DNA from: CAZZKE01 sp964655005
Lineage (GTDB): Bacteria > Pseudomonadota > Alphaproteobacteria > Rhodospirillales > JABHCV01
Direction: 5' to 3'
Length of the DNA stretch: 64,000 nt
Assembly: GCA_964655005.1 (NCBI GenBank)
Contig: CAZZKE010000003.1
Coordinates: 1-64,000 of the forward strand
Shown here in pieces: positions 52,767 through 60,647 of the stretch (its first letter is position 1; every line of letters begins with the position of its first letter). Both the position numbers and the translations under genes were made by a program. The notes under the pieces were generated by a model. It was not told where the DNA came from, ran no database searches, and saw only the letters and a program-made list of their open reading frames with translations.

Positions 52767-53348
52767 ATGATCGCTAAAACCGGCAAACGCATGACCAGGG
52801 AAGACTGGCTGGAACGGGGGCTTGCGGCGCTTGCCGATGAAGGCGTCGCCGGCCTGTCCGTGGAACGGCTATGCGTATTGGCGGGCAAGACGCGGGGTTC
52901 TTTTTACCACCACTTCAAGGACCATAACGAATTTGTCATGGCCATGCTGGAACACTGGCGGGAAGCCTCTACGGCGCGAATTATCGCCGCCGTCAGCGGC
53001 GTTTCGGACCCCCGCCGGCAGCGGCTGGCCCTGGCCCGGCAGACCGTTGGACTGTCGTCGGCAAGTGAAAACGCCATTCGCGGATGGAGCGGCACCGACG
53101 AACGGGCCCGCCGGGTGATATTGAAGGTGGATGAACATCGGCTGGAATTCCTGCGACAGGGTATTGTGACCCTGGCGGCGGCGGCGGGGATCAGGCTTTC
53201 GCCATCCAGGGCGCGGGATCTGGCCCTGCTGGATTACAGCCTGTTCATCGGCGTCCATGCGATTAAACCGGAAGCGTCACCGAAATATTATCTGAAACTG
53301 AACAAGCTGTCTGAAAGTATGCTGATGGCCTGGATGGAAAAAAACTGA
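52767..53348 (+). CDS. TetR family transcriptional regulator
   Basis: This 193-residue regulator has an N-terminal helix-turn-helix (WLERGLAALADEGVAGLSVERLCVLAGKTRGSFYHHFKDHNEFV, residues 13-56). An alpha-helical ligand domain follows, with two Trp (GWSGTDERA and AWMEKN). TetR proteins usually repress neighbouring genes until a small ligand binds. The palindrome at 52344 is the likely autoregulatory site. The ligand is unknown. Confidence 0.9.
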   Translation: MIAKTGKRMTREDWLERGLAALADEGVAGLSVERLCVLAGKTRGSFYHHFKDHNEFVMAMLEHWREASTARIIAAVSGVSDPRRQRLALARQTVGLSSASENAIRGWSGTDERARRVILKVDEHRLEFLRQGIVTLAAAAGIRLSPSRARDLALLDYSLFIGVHAIKPEASPKYYLKLNKLSESMLMAWMEKN

Positions 53349-53397
53349 CCGGAACCGGAAACTCCGTTTGAAACGGTAAAAATATGCCGCTGTACGC

Positions 53398-53426
53398 TTG
53401 TCACCGTCGGTCCGGCACACTAGATT
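53398..53426 (+). promoter_or_regulatory. Sigma-70 promoter of coaBC-dut
   Basis: TTGTCA (53398-53403) and TAGATT (53421-53426) are 17 bases apart. Predicted start near 53433, 39 bases before the coaBC GTG. Confidence 0.5.
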
Positions 53427-53471
53427 AATCACACTGTTTTCACGTTAAATTTTTTCAGGACCCTGCCACCG

Positions 53472-54674
53472 GTGGACAAACGCGTTTTACTTATTGTTTG
53501 CGGCGGTATAGCCGCCGTCAAATGCCCGGAACTGATCCGGCTGCTGGACAAGCGCGGTATCCGCAGCAGGGTTATCCTGACCCGCGGCGGCGACCGGTTC
53601 GTGACTCCGCTGTCGCTGGCGGCGCTTAGCCGGGACAAGGTTTACGGCGACCTGTTTTCCCTGACCGATGAAAATGAAATGGGCCATATCGAACTTTCCC
53701 GCCGGGCCGACCTGCTGGTGGTCGCCCCGGCGACGGCCGATATCCTGGCGAAGATGGCGGCGGGGCTGGCCGACGATCTGGCGAGCACGGCGCTGCTGGC
53801 CACCGACAAGCCGGTGATGGTAGCGCCATCGATGAATGTCCGGATGTGGAATCACCCGGCGACCAGGGACAACCTGGCGACACTGCAAAAGCGCGGCGTC
53901 ATCGTTATCGGCCCCGACGAAGGGGAAATGGCGTGCGGCGAATTCGGCCCGGGACGAATGAGCGAACCGGCGGCCATCGCCCAGGCCATCGGGCAGTTCT
54001 ATCACCGTTCGGGCCGCCTTAAGGGCCTAAGCGCCCTGGTCACCAGCGGGCCGACCCACGAACCGATCGATCCGGTCAGGTATATCGCCAATCGCTCGTC
54101 GGGCAAGCAGGGCCACGCCATCGCCGCCGCCCTCTGCGCCGCCGGCGCCGCGACGACGCTGGTTTCCGGGCCGACGCTCGAGCCCGACCCGGCGGGGGTC
54201 GATGTCGTCCATGTGCAGACCGCCGTTGAAATGCTGGCCGCCTGCAAGCGGGCCCGGCCCGTCGATATCGCCGTTTGCGCCGCCGCCGTGGCGGACTGGC
54301 GGGCGGCGAAAGCGGCGCCGGCCAAGATAAAAAAGAACGGCAAGGCTCCGGGGTCGCTGAAGCTTGTGGAAAATCCGGACATTCTGGCGACCCTGGCCAA
54401 ACCGGGAAAACTGCGACCCGGCCTGGTTATCGGCTTCGCCGCGGAAACCGATAACGTGGTCGGTCACGCCACCGCCAAGCGCCGGGCCAAGGGCTGTGAC
54501 TGGATTCTGGCCAACGATGTCTCGGCCGCCGCCGCCACCTTTGGCGGCGAGCACAATACGGTCCACCTGATCGACGAAAGCGGCGTCGAAGACTGGCCGA
54601 AAATGACTAAACAGGCGTTGGCCGAGGCCCTGACCGACAGGATCGCCGGGGCCATGGGAAGGCCGGGGCGATGA
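53472..54674 (+). CDS. coaBC: Bifunctional phosphopantothenoylcysteine decarboxylase/phosphopantothenate-cysteine ligase
   Basis: This is a 400-residue fusion enzyme of coenzyme A synthesis. The N-terminal flavoprotein decarboxylase (residues 1-180) has PSMNVRMWNHPATRDN and the Cys loop MACGEFGPGRM. The C-terminal ligase has TSGPTHEPIDPVRYIANRSSGKQGHAIA, AAVADWR and KKNGK. The start codon is GTG at 53472. dut overlaps its stop as ATGA. Confidence 0.95.
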   Translation: MDKRVLLIVCGGIAAVKCPELIRLLDKRGIRSRVILTRGGDRFVTPLSLAALSRDKVYGDLFSLTDENEMGHIELSRRADLLVVAPATADILAKMAAGLADDLASTALLATDKPVMVAPSMNVRMWNHPATRDNLATLQKRGVIVIGPDEGEMACGEFGPGRMSEPAAIAQAIGQFYHRSGRLKGLSALVTSGPTHEPIDPVRYIANRSSGKQGHAIAAALCAAGAATTLVSGPTLEPDPAGVDVVHVQTAVEMLAACKRARPVDIAVCAAAVADWRAAKAAPAKIKKNGKAPGSLKLVENPDILATLAKPGKLRPGLVIGFAAETDNVVGHATAKRRAKGCDWILANDVSAAAATFGGEHNTVHLIDESGVEDWPKMTKQALAEALTDRIAGAMGRPGR

Positions 54675-55120
54675 CGGCCATCACCATCCCGCTGCGGCGG
54701 CTGGCCAATCTGGACGGGCTGGGCCTGCCGCGATACGCCACCGATCTTAGCGCCGGCGCCGATCTGGTAGCCGCCATCGAGGCGCCGGTTAACCTGCGGG
54801 CCGGCGACCGCGCCCTGATTCCGACCGGGCTGGCCATGGCCCTGCCGCCGGGCTACGAGGCCCAGGTACGGCCCCGGTCGGGCCTGGCCCTGCGGCACGG
54901 GGTCACGGTTTTGAATGCGCCGGGAACCATCGATGCCGATTACCGGGGGGAAATCGGCGTTATTCTGGTCAACCACGGGGCCGAGGATTTCGTTATCGAA
55001 CGCGGCATGGCTATCGCCCAACTGGTGGTCGCGGCACTGGTCAAGGCGGACTGGTCGATTACCGGGGAATTGCCGAAAACCGCCCGCGCCGAAGGAGGAT
55101 TTGGTTCAACCGATGTTTAG
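54671..55120 (+). CDS. dut: Deoxyuridine 5'-triphosphate nucleotidohydrolase
   Basis: This 149-residue trimeric dUTPase hydrolyses dUTP to dUMP. Motif 2 is PRSGLAL, motif 3 LNAPGTIDADYRGEIGV, and the C-terminal motif 5 is GGFGSTDV. Motif 1 is DLSAGADL. coaBC-dut is a frequent gene pair. The Rrf2 gene starts before its stop codon. Confidence 0.96.
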   Translation: MTAITIPLRRLANLDGLGLPRYATDLSAGADLVAAIEAPVNLRAGDRALIPTGLAMALPPGYEAQVRPRSGLALRHGVTVLNAPGTIDADYRGEIGVILVNHGAEDFVIERGMAIAQLVVAALVKADWSITGELPKTARAEGGFGSTDV

Positions 55121-55568
55121 GCTGTCTAAAAAAATGCTGTACGCCATCGAGGCGGTTCTCGATATTGCATATCATGCCGGCGGCGACCCCGTGCAAAGCC
55201 GCGAAATTACCCGGCGGCAGGAAATCCCCCGGCGATATCTGGAACAGGCCTTGCAGCAACTTGTCCGCCAGGGCGTGCTGATTGGCGTGCGCGGACCCAG
55301 GGGCGGCTACCGCCTGGCCCGGGAACGCCGCCGCATATCGATCGGCGATATCGTGCGCATCGTCAAAACCATGGAAGGAGGCGACGAGCAGGAAGCCGAC
55401 GCCGCCGGATCGGAACTCGGCATCCTGGTGGTCCGGCCCATGTGGACAGTCCTGCGGGACAACGTCATGCAACAGCTCGACGCCATTTCCATCGATGACC
55501 TGTGCGACCAGTCCGCCGCAGCGGGTATCGTTAGCGAAGGGCGGAGAAATCTTGATTTTTCGATTTAA
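55113..55568 (+). CDS. Rrf2 family transcriptional regulator next to cysK
   Basis: This 151-residue Rrf2 protein has a winged helix-turn-helix (MLYAIEAVLDIAYHAG, ITRRQEIPRRYLEQALQQLVRQGVLIGVRGPRGGYRLARE). The three Cys that bind the Fe-S cluster in IscR are absent; only one Cys (DDLCDQ) is present. It therefore resembles CymR-type cysteine regulators rather than IscR. It lies 25 bases before cysK, the expected partner. The ATG at 55113 overlaps the dut end; GGAGGA lies about 13 bases upstream. Confidence 0.88.
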   Translation: MFRLSKKMLYAIEAVLDIAYHAGGDPVQSREITRRQEIPRRYLEQALQQLVRQGVLIGVRGPRGGYRLARERRRISIGDIVRIVKTMEGGDEQEADAAGSELGILVVRPMWTVLRDNVMQQLDAISIDDLCDQSAAAGIVSEGRRNLDFSI

Positions 55569-55593
55569 CGTAATTTGCCGGAGTCCCTGAGGC

Positions 55594-56559
55594 ATGTCCA
55601 GACAACCATCTTTTCGCGGCCGTATTTATGAATCCCTGATCGACACCATCGGGGCGACGCCGCTGGTGCGGCTGCCGCGACTCGCCGCCGAGGCCGGCTG
55701 CGCCGCCGACCTGCTTGGCAAATGTGAATTTTTCAACCCGCTGGGTTCGGTCAAGGACCGTATCGGCCTGGCGATGATCGAGGCCGCCGAGGCCGACGGG
55801 CTGATTTCCGCCGACACCGTACTGGTCGAGCCGACTTCGGGCAATACCGGCATCGCGCTGGCCTTCGTTTGCGCCGCCAAGGACTACCGGCTGATCCTGA
55901 CGATGCCCGAAAGCATGTCCGTCGAGCGGCGCAAAATGGTCGCCCTGCTGGGCGCCGAAATCGACCTGACCGCCGCCGCCAAGGGCATGAAGGGGGCCAT
56001 CGAACGGGCCGAGGAAATCGTTGCGGCGACCCCCGGGGCGGTAATGTTGCAGCAGTTTGACAACCCGGCGAACCCGCAGATTCACCGCCAGACCACGGCC
56101 GAGGAAATCTGGTCCGATACCGCGGGCCGGGTCGATATGGTGATTAGCGGGATCGGTACCGGCGGCACCTTCACCGGCCTGGGCGATGTCCTGAAGGCGC
56201 ATAACCCCGACCTGAAAATGGTTGCCGTCGAACCCGAAGACAGCCCGGTACTGTCCGGCGGCATTCCGGGGGCGCACAAGATTCAGGGTATCGGCGCCGG
56301 CTTCGTGCCGGGCAACATGAACACCGGCCTGATCGATGAAATTATCAAAATCGGCAACGAAACGGCGATGGCGACGGCCCGCCGGGTGGCCAGGCTGGAA
56401 GGTATGCCGGTGGGGATTTCATCTGGCGCGGCGTTGGCGGCGGGGCTGGAAATAGGCGGCAGGCCGGAAATGAGCGGCAAGGCGATAGTCGTTATCCTGC
56501 CGTCCTTCGCCGAACGCTATTTATCGACGGCGCTGTTCGACGGCCTGGGCCTGGAATAG
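55594..56559 (+). CDS. cysK: Cysteine synthase A
   Basis: This 321-residue PLP enzyme makes L-cysteine from O-acetylserine and sulfide. The PLP lysine is in NPLGSVKDRIG. EPTSGNTGIALAFV and GIGTGGTFTG are the substrate and phosphate loops, and the C-terminal GISSGAALAAGL is conserved. An N-terminal extension of about 10 residues precedes the fold. Rrf2 lies before it and a MoeB-like gene after it (2-base gap), suggesting a sulfur-metabolism operon. Confidence 0.95.
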   Translation: MSRQPSFRGRIYESLIDTIGATPLVRLPRLAAEAGCAADLLGKCEFFNPLGSVKDRIGLAMIEAAEADGLISADTVLVEPTSGNTGIALAFVCAAKDYRLILTMPESMSVERRKMVALLGAEIDLTAAAKGMKGAIERAEEIVAATPGAVMLQQFDNPANPQIHRQTTAEEIWSDTAGRVDMVISGIGTGGTFTGLGDVLKAHNPDLKMVAVEPEDSPVLSGGIPGAHKIQGIGAGFVPGNMNTGLIDEIIKIGNETAMATARRVARLEGMPVGISSGAALAAGLEIGGRPEMSGKAIVVILPSFAERYLSTALFDGLGLE

Positions 56560-56561
56560 CG

Positions 56562-57368
56562 ATGCCCCTGACCGAAGACCAGATCCAGCGCTATGCCAGG
56601 CACATTCTGCTAAACGATGTCGGCGGCGAGGGCCAGGCCCGGCTGTTGCGGTCGCGGGTGCTGGTGGTCGGCGCCGGCGGCCTGGGCTCGCCGGTTATTC
56701 TTTACCTGGCCGCCGCCGGCGTCGGGACCATCGGCGTCGTCGATGACGATGTGGTCGATCTGTCGAACCTGCAACGCCAGGTCATTCATACCACCGGCGC
56801 CATAGGCACGGCCAAGGTGGCCAGCGCCCGGCAGACCATCGAAGCGATCAACCCGGAAATTAATCTGGTCCCCCACCAACAACGGATCACCCCCGAAAAC
56901 GCCCTCGATCTGATTTCGTCATACGATCTGGTGGCCGACGGCAGCGATAATTTCGCCACTCGTTTTCTGGTCAACGACGCCTGTTATTTTGCCGGGAAAC
57001 CCCTGGTGTCGGCGGCTATCCTGCGGTTCGACGGGCAGCTTTACACCTTCCGCCCGAACGACCGGTCCGCCGCCGGCGACCGGCTGCCGTGCTATCGCTG
57101 CCTGTTTCCGGAAGCGCCGCCGCCGGGGCAAATTCCAAGCTGCGCCGAAGCCGGCGTGCTGGGCGCCCTGTGCGGCGTCATGGGCTCCCTGCAGGCGACC
57201 GAGATTATCAAGGAACTTATCGGTATCGGCGACAGCCTGGCCGGTTCGATCCTGATTTACGAAGGCCTGGCCACGGAGTTTCGTAAAATAACGGTCAAGG
57301 CCGATCCCGGCTGCCCGCTGTGCGGCGACAATCCGTCGATTACCGATCTTTCCGGTCACCATGGCTAG
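56562..57368 (+). CDS. moeB: MoeB/ThiF-type E1-like adenylyltransferase
   Basis: This 268-residue enzyme adenylates the C-terminal Gly-Gly of a small sulfur carrier (MoaD, ThiS or a cysteine-synthesis carrier). Markers are ADP-binding VVGAGGLGSPVILYLAAAGVGTIGVVDDDVVDLSNLQRQ, the DGSDNFATRFLVND segment and the zinc sites CYRC and CPLC. The loop SCAEAGVLGALCGVMGSLQATE holds a candidate catalytic Cys. There is no rhodanese domain. Its position behind cysK suggests a sulfur-delivery role, but the partner is not in the window. The symbol is tentative. Confidence 0.85.
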   Translation: MPLTEDQIQRYARHILLNDVGGEGQARLLRSRVLVVGAGGLGSPVILYLAAAGVGTIGVVDDDVVDLSNLQRQVIHTTGAIGTAKVASARQTIEAINPEINLVPHQQRITPENALDLISSYDLVADGSDNFATRFLVNDACYFAGKPLVSAAILRFDGQLYTFRPNDRSAAGDRLPCYRCLFPEAPPPGQIPSCAEAGVLGALCGVMGSLQATEIIKELIGIGDSLAGSILIYEGLATEFRKITVKADPGCPLCGDNPSITDLSGHHG

Positions 57369-57804
57369 GCCCGACAAACTTTCGATTATTGTCTTTTCCG
57401 GCGATTTCGAGCGGATCCATTATGCCCTGGTCACGGCCAGCGCGGCGGCGGCCATCGATATTCCGGCGACCTTGTTTTTCACCATGGCGGCGACCCGCGC
57501 CCTGGTCGCCGCCGGCGACGGCGACGCCCCGGCCTGGCGCAACCTGCCGGCCGGCGACAGCGGCGCGCCGGGGGTCGGCGGCGGCCAAATCGATGATGGC
57601 TTCAAGGACCGCACCGTGGCCGATTTCGAAACCCTGCTGGGCTCCTGCGTCGCCCTCGGCGTCCGCTTCATGGTCTGTGATATGGGGCTGCGGGCGCTGG
57701 GCCTGGAAGGCGTCCCCCTGCGCGGCGACGTGCCGGTGGAAAGCGGTGGAATGGTGACTTTTTTGAACGACGCTTCGGCGGCGGGGCAGATACTTTTTAT
57801 CTGA
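57361..57804 (+). CDS. DsrE family protein
   Basis: This 147-residue protein has the DsrE/F-like alpha-beta fold (KLSIIVFSGDFERIHYALVTASAAAAIDIPATLFFTM..., LLGSCVALGVRFMVCDMGLRALGL). Two candidate Cys (in GSCVA and VCDMG) could take part in sulfur transfer, as in DsrE and TusD. It starts 8 bases before the MoeB-like stop, so it is in the same operon. Some DsrE-fold proteins are only redox or structural, so the role is uncertain. Confidence 0.8.
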   Translation: MARPDKLSIIVFSGDFERIHYALVTASAAAAIDIPATLFFTMAATRALVAAGDGDAPAWRNLPAGDSGAPGVGGGQIDDGFKDRTVADFETLLGSCVALGVRFMVCDMGLRALGLEGVPLRGDVPVESGGMVTFLNDASAAGQILFI

Positions 57805-57905
57805 TGCCGGGTCGCGCCGACCGGCACTTGCGAAATTTGTAATTTGTCTAATATACCGCTATGCTAGCGGGTAATAGTAACAAAGCTTCGCCGGAGGATC
57901 CTAGC

Positions 57906-58382
57906 ATGAGCATTCAAAATATTCTTAACCTGAAAGGCCGCCGCCTGGTCACCATTCGGCCCGAAGACACCGTCGAAACCGCCGCCATGCTGCTGACCAC
58001 CAACAATATCGGCGCCGCGCCGGTGCGCGATGCCGGCGGCGCCATGGTCGGGGTTATTTCCGAACGCGACCTGGTGCGCGGCTATGCCGACCGCGGCGCG
58101 GCGGTCTCGTCGCTTACCGTGCAGGACCTGATGACCAAAGAGGTTACCTCCATCGGGGCCGGCGACACCATCAAGGAGGCCACCGAGAAAATGGCGAAAC
58201 GTCATATCCGTCACCTGCCGGTGGTCGACGCCGAAGGGGGATTGGTGGGCATGATCAGCCTGCGCGATGTGATGAACGCGCGGTTACAGCAGACCAGGAT
58301 GGAAGCCGAAGAGCTGCGCGCCTACGCCATCGCCTCGGGCGGCAATATTCTGCCCCGGCTTAGCCTGGAAATGCCCTGCTAG
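57906..58382 (+). CDS. CBS-domain protein
   Basis: This 158-residue protein consists of two CBS motifs (LVTIRPEDTVETAAMLLTTNNIGAAPVRDAGGAMVGVISERDLVRG and TSIGAGDTIKEATEKMAKRHIRHLPVVDAEGGLVGMISLRDVMNA). CBS pairs bind adenosyl ligands such as AMP, ATP or NADH and act as sensors. It has a good GGAGG ribosome-binding site before the ATG at 57906. It overlaps the convergent dehydrogenase gene by 4 bases. Confidence 0.9.
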   Translation: MSIQNILNLKGRRLVTIRPEDTVETAAMLLTTNNIGAAPVRDAGGAMVGVISERDLVRGYADRGAAVSSLTVQDLMTKEVTSIGAGDTIKEATEKMAKRHIRHLPVVDAEGGLVGMISLRDVMNARLQQTRMEAEELRAYAIASGGNILPRLSLEMPC

Positions 58383-59365
58383 AACGCCTCGCCGATGACC
58401 CGGTCCGGCGGCTTGTGACCGTCGGAAAAAGTCTTGATGTTGATCAGCACCTTTTCGCCCATATCGATGCGCCCCTCGATTGTCGCCGAGCCCATATGGG
58501 GCAGCAGCAGGACATTTTTCAGGGCCAGCAGCTTGGCGTTGACCGCCGGTTCGTTGGCGAACACATCCAGGCCGGCGCCGGCCAGTTCGCCGGCCACCAG
58601 CATTCTGGTCAGGGCGTTTTCATCGACCACCTCGCCGCGCGAGGTATTGACCAGATAGGCGTGCGGTTGCATCAGTTTCAGGCGGCGGGCCGAAAGCAGG
58701 TGAAAAGTCGCCGGCGTATGCGGGCAGTTGACCGACACGATATCGACCCTGGCCAGCATCTGATCCAGGCTTTCCCAGTAAGTCGCCTCCAGCTCGCTTT
58801 CGACTTCCGGGTGGACCCGGTGGCGGTTGTGGTAATGCACCGACAGGCCGAACCCCTTGGCCCGGCGGGCCAGCGCCGAGCCGATCCGGCCCATGCCGAT
58901 AATACCCAGCCGCTTGCCGTAAATCCGGTGGCCCAGCATCCAGGTCGGCGACCAGCCTTTCCAGTCGCCGGCCCTGACCACATCGACGCCTTCGGCCAGC
59001 CGCCGGGGCACGGCAAGGATCAGCGCCATGGTCATGTCGGCGGTATCCTCGGTCAGTACATCGGGCGTGTTGGTTACGGTGATGCCGCGCTGGCGGGCGC
59101 TGGCCAGGTCGATATGGTCGACGCCGGCGCCATAGTTGGCGATCAGCCGCAAATTTGCGCCGGCCTGTGACAGCACCGCCGAATCGATCCGGTCGGTTAC
59201 CGTCGGCACCAGCACATCGGCTGTTTTCACCGCCTCGATCAGTTCGGCCTTGCGCATCACCTGATCGGTCAGGTTAAGATCGACATCGAACAATTCCATC
59301 ATCCTGGTTTCGATGCTATCGGGCAGCCTGCGGGTGACCACGACCCGCGTCTTGTTCTGCGACAT
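58379..59365 (-). CDS. D-2-hydroxyacid dehydrogenase (glyoxylate reductase-like)
   Basis: This NAD(P)-dependent enzyme of 328 residues reduces glyoxylate, hydroxypyruvate or a similar 2-keto acid. The Rossmann motif is LGIIGMGRIGSALARR. The catalytic Arg lies in VNTSRGEVVDENAL, Glu in DVFANEPAVN and His in LLPHMGSATIE. I use the ATG at 59365, which has a perfect GGAGGAACTTA before it; an upstream ATG at 59389 lacks one. It is close to GyaR-type glyoxylate/hydroxypyruvate reductases. Confidence 0.9.
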   Translation of the reverse strand: MSQNKTRVVVTRRLPDSIETRMMELFDVDLNLTDQVMRKAELIEAVKTADVLVPTVTDRIDSAVLSQAGANLRLIANYGAGVDHIDLASARQRGITVTNTPDVLTEDTADMTMALILAVPRRLAEGVDVVRAGDWKGWSPTWMLGHRIYGKRLGIIGMGRIGSALARRAKGFGLSVHYHNRHRVHPEVESELEATYWESLDQMLARVDIVSVNCPHTPATFHLLSARRLKLMQPHAYLVNTSRGEVVDENALTRMLVAGELAGAGLDVFANEPAVNAKLLALKNVLLLPHMGSATIEGRIDMGEKVLINIKTFSDGHKPPDRVIGEAF

Positions 59366-59517
59366 TAAGTTCCTCCGGCGTTGTGCCATAGCAACATAGC
59401 GCCTTGCTTCCTTAACATCGACTATTTTTCAATAACAAATAAATGTCAAAAACTTGACCATATTCCGTTGCCGGCAGATATACTGGGGTCGCACATTCCG
59501 AGAGATTCCCCGGCCCA

Positions 59518-60036
59518 ATGCCCCTGCCCTTTACCCGAACAAATTTTCTAGTCGTGCTGGCCGTGACCGCTTTTTTGCTGTCGGGGGCCATGGCCCCCGC
59601 CGCGGCCGCCGAGGGTTCCGGCCTGCCGCTGCCCAGGTTCGCCAGCCTGCGCGCCGACCGGGTCAACCTGCGTACCGGTCCCGGCGTTCAATACCCGGTG
59701 GACTGGGTCTATCAACGCCGTGGCCTGCCGGTGGAAATTATCGCCGAATACCGGACCTGGCGGAAAATCCGCGACTGGCAAAGCACCCAGGGGTGGGTCC
59801 ACCAGAGCATGCTGTCGGGGCGGCGGACGATGATCGTGGTCGGCAAAACGCGGACTTTGCGGGCCAAACCCGACAGCAACAGCGCCGCCGTGGCGCGTAT
59901 CGAGGCGGGCGCCATCACCGATCTGGCCGAATGTCCGCCCCCGGCGGGCTGGTGCAGGATCGAATCGGACCGGATCAAGGGCTGGCTGCGCAAGGTCGAA
60001 TTCTGGGGCGTCTATCGTGACGAGATTATCAAATAA
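59518..60036 (+). CDS. Periplasmic SH3-domain protein
   Basis: This 172-residue exported protein has a signal peptide (LVVLAVTAFLLSGAMAPAAAA). Two bacterial SH3-like segments follow: ADRVNLRTGPGVQYPVDWVYQRRGLPVEIIAEYRTWRKIRDWQ and KTRTLRAKPDSNSAAVARIEAGAITDLAECPPPAGWCRIESDRIKGWLRK. Such SH3 domains bind peptidoglycan or proteins in the cell wall. The family is conserved in alphaproteobacteria. Its promoter probably lies in the divergent 152-base gap. Confidence 0.85.
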   Translation: MPLPFTRTNFLVVLAVTAFLLSGAMAPAAAAEGSGLPLPRFASLRADRVNLRTGPGVQYPVDWVYQRRGLPVEIIAEYRTWRKIRDWQSTQGWVHQSMLSGRRTMIVVGKTRTLRAKPDSNSAAVARIEAGAITDLAECPPPAGWCRIESDRIKGWLRKVEFWGVYRDEIIK

Positions 60037-60055
60037 TTTTTGGCCCGGAGGCGTT

Positions 60056-60643
60056 CTAGTCGAAATCCTCGCATAACGCCTGCCGCACGTCTTCGGGCAG
60101 GACCGCCATGTGGGCGTATTTCGAATGGTCGATGCCGAGCACCACGCGGGCGCCGTCTTCGCGCATTTCGGCGACCGGATCGTCGCTGAACGGAAAATGC
60201 AAAAACTGGATCGACGAAGCCTTGCCGGTGGCCGAAGTACGGTCGATATCGGCTTCCGGCACGGCCCTGATAGTGTGGCCGCCGACGGTAATCGTCACGG
60301 TTTTCTCGACACCGCCCAGCCCGGCCAGAAAATCGGCCCGGCGATCCGCGTCGTCGATTTCAAACATCAGCGTGGCGACCAGTTCCCGGCCATTTGGGAC
60401 AAGCGGGTTATAGGCGGCCAGTTCGTCCGCTAACTGAGCCTCGCCACCGCCTTCTATGTAGAGCATTTCCTGTACCTGATGCAGCATCGTCTGATAGCTT
60501 TCAAAATAGAACGTGGCGTCCGGGCCGACGGCGACGCGGCGGCGCTTCTTGATTAGGCTAACCGCGCCGCGGCGCTCGTCCCGGACCCCGGCATAGGCGT
60601 CCATATCCAATATGTCGTCGTGGCTGATCTGGTGTTTCTGCAT
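60056..60643 (-). CDS. DUF3501 family protein
   Basis: This protein of 195 residues starts MQKHQISHDDILDMDAYAGVRDERRG; the family is DUF3501, of unknown function. Markers are FYFESYQTMLHQVQEMLYIEGG, ELAAYNPLVPNGRELVATLMFEI and the C-terminal DHSKYAHMAVLPEDVRQAL. It is the last gene of the rubrerythrin/Fe-S cluster and starts 4 bases after the Fe-S gene, so it is part of that operon. This trio recurs in proteobacteria, which suggests a common redox function. Confidence 0.88.
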   Translation of the reverse strand: MQKHQISHDDILDMDAYAGVRDERRGAVSLIKKRRRVAVGPDATFYFESYQTMLHQVQEMLYIEGGGEAQLADELAAYNPLVPNGRELVATLMFEIDDADRRADFLAGLGGVEKTVTITVGGHTIRAVPEADIDRTSATGKASSIQFLHFPFSDDPVAEMREDGARVVLGIDHSKYAHMAVLPEDVRQALCEDFD

Positions 60644-60647
60644 GGCT

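Noticed and set aside
53364..53376. CCGTTT-G-AAACGG after tetR as a terminator
   Set aside because: The loop would be a single base, stem too short and no T-run follows.
57820..57871. Promoter TTGCGA/TAATAT before the CBS gene
   Set aside because: Spacing is only 15 bases, so I do not list it as a promoter; a short CCGCT/AGCGG repeat there is not convincing either.
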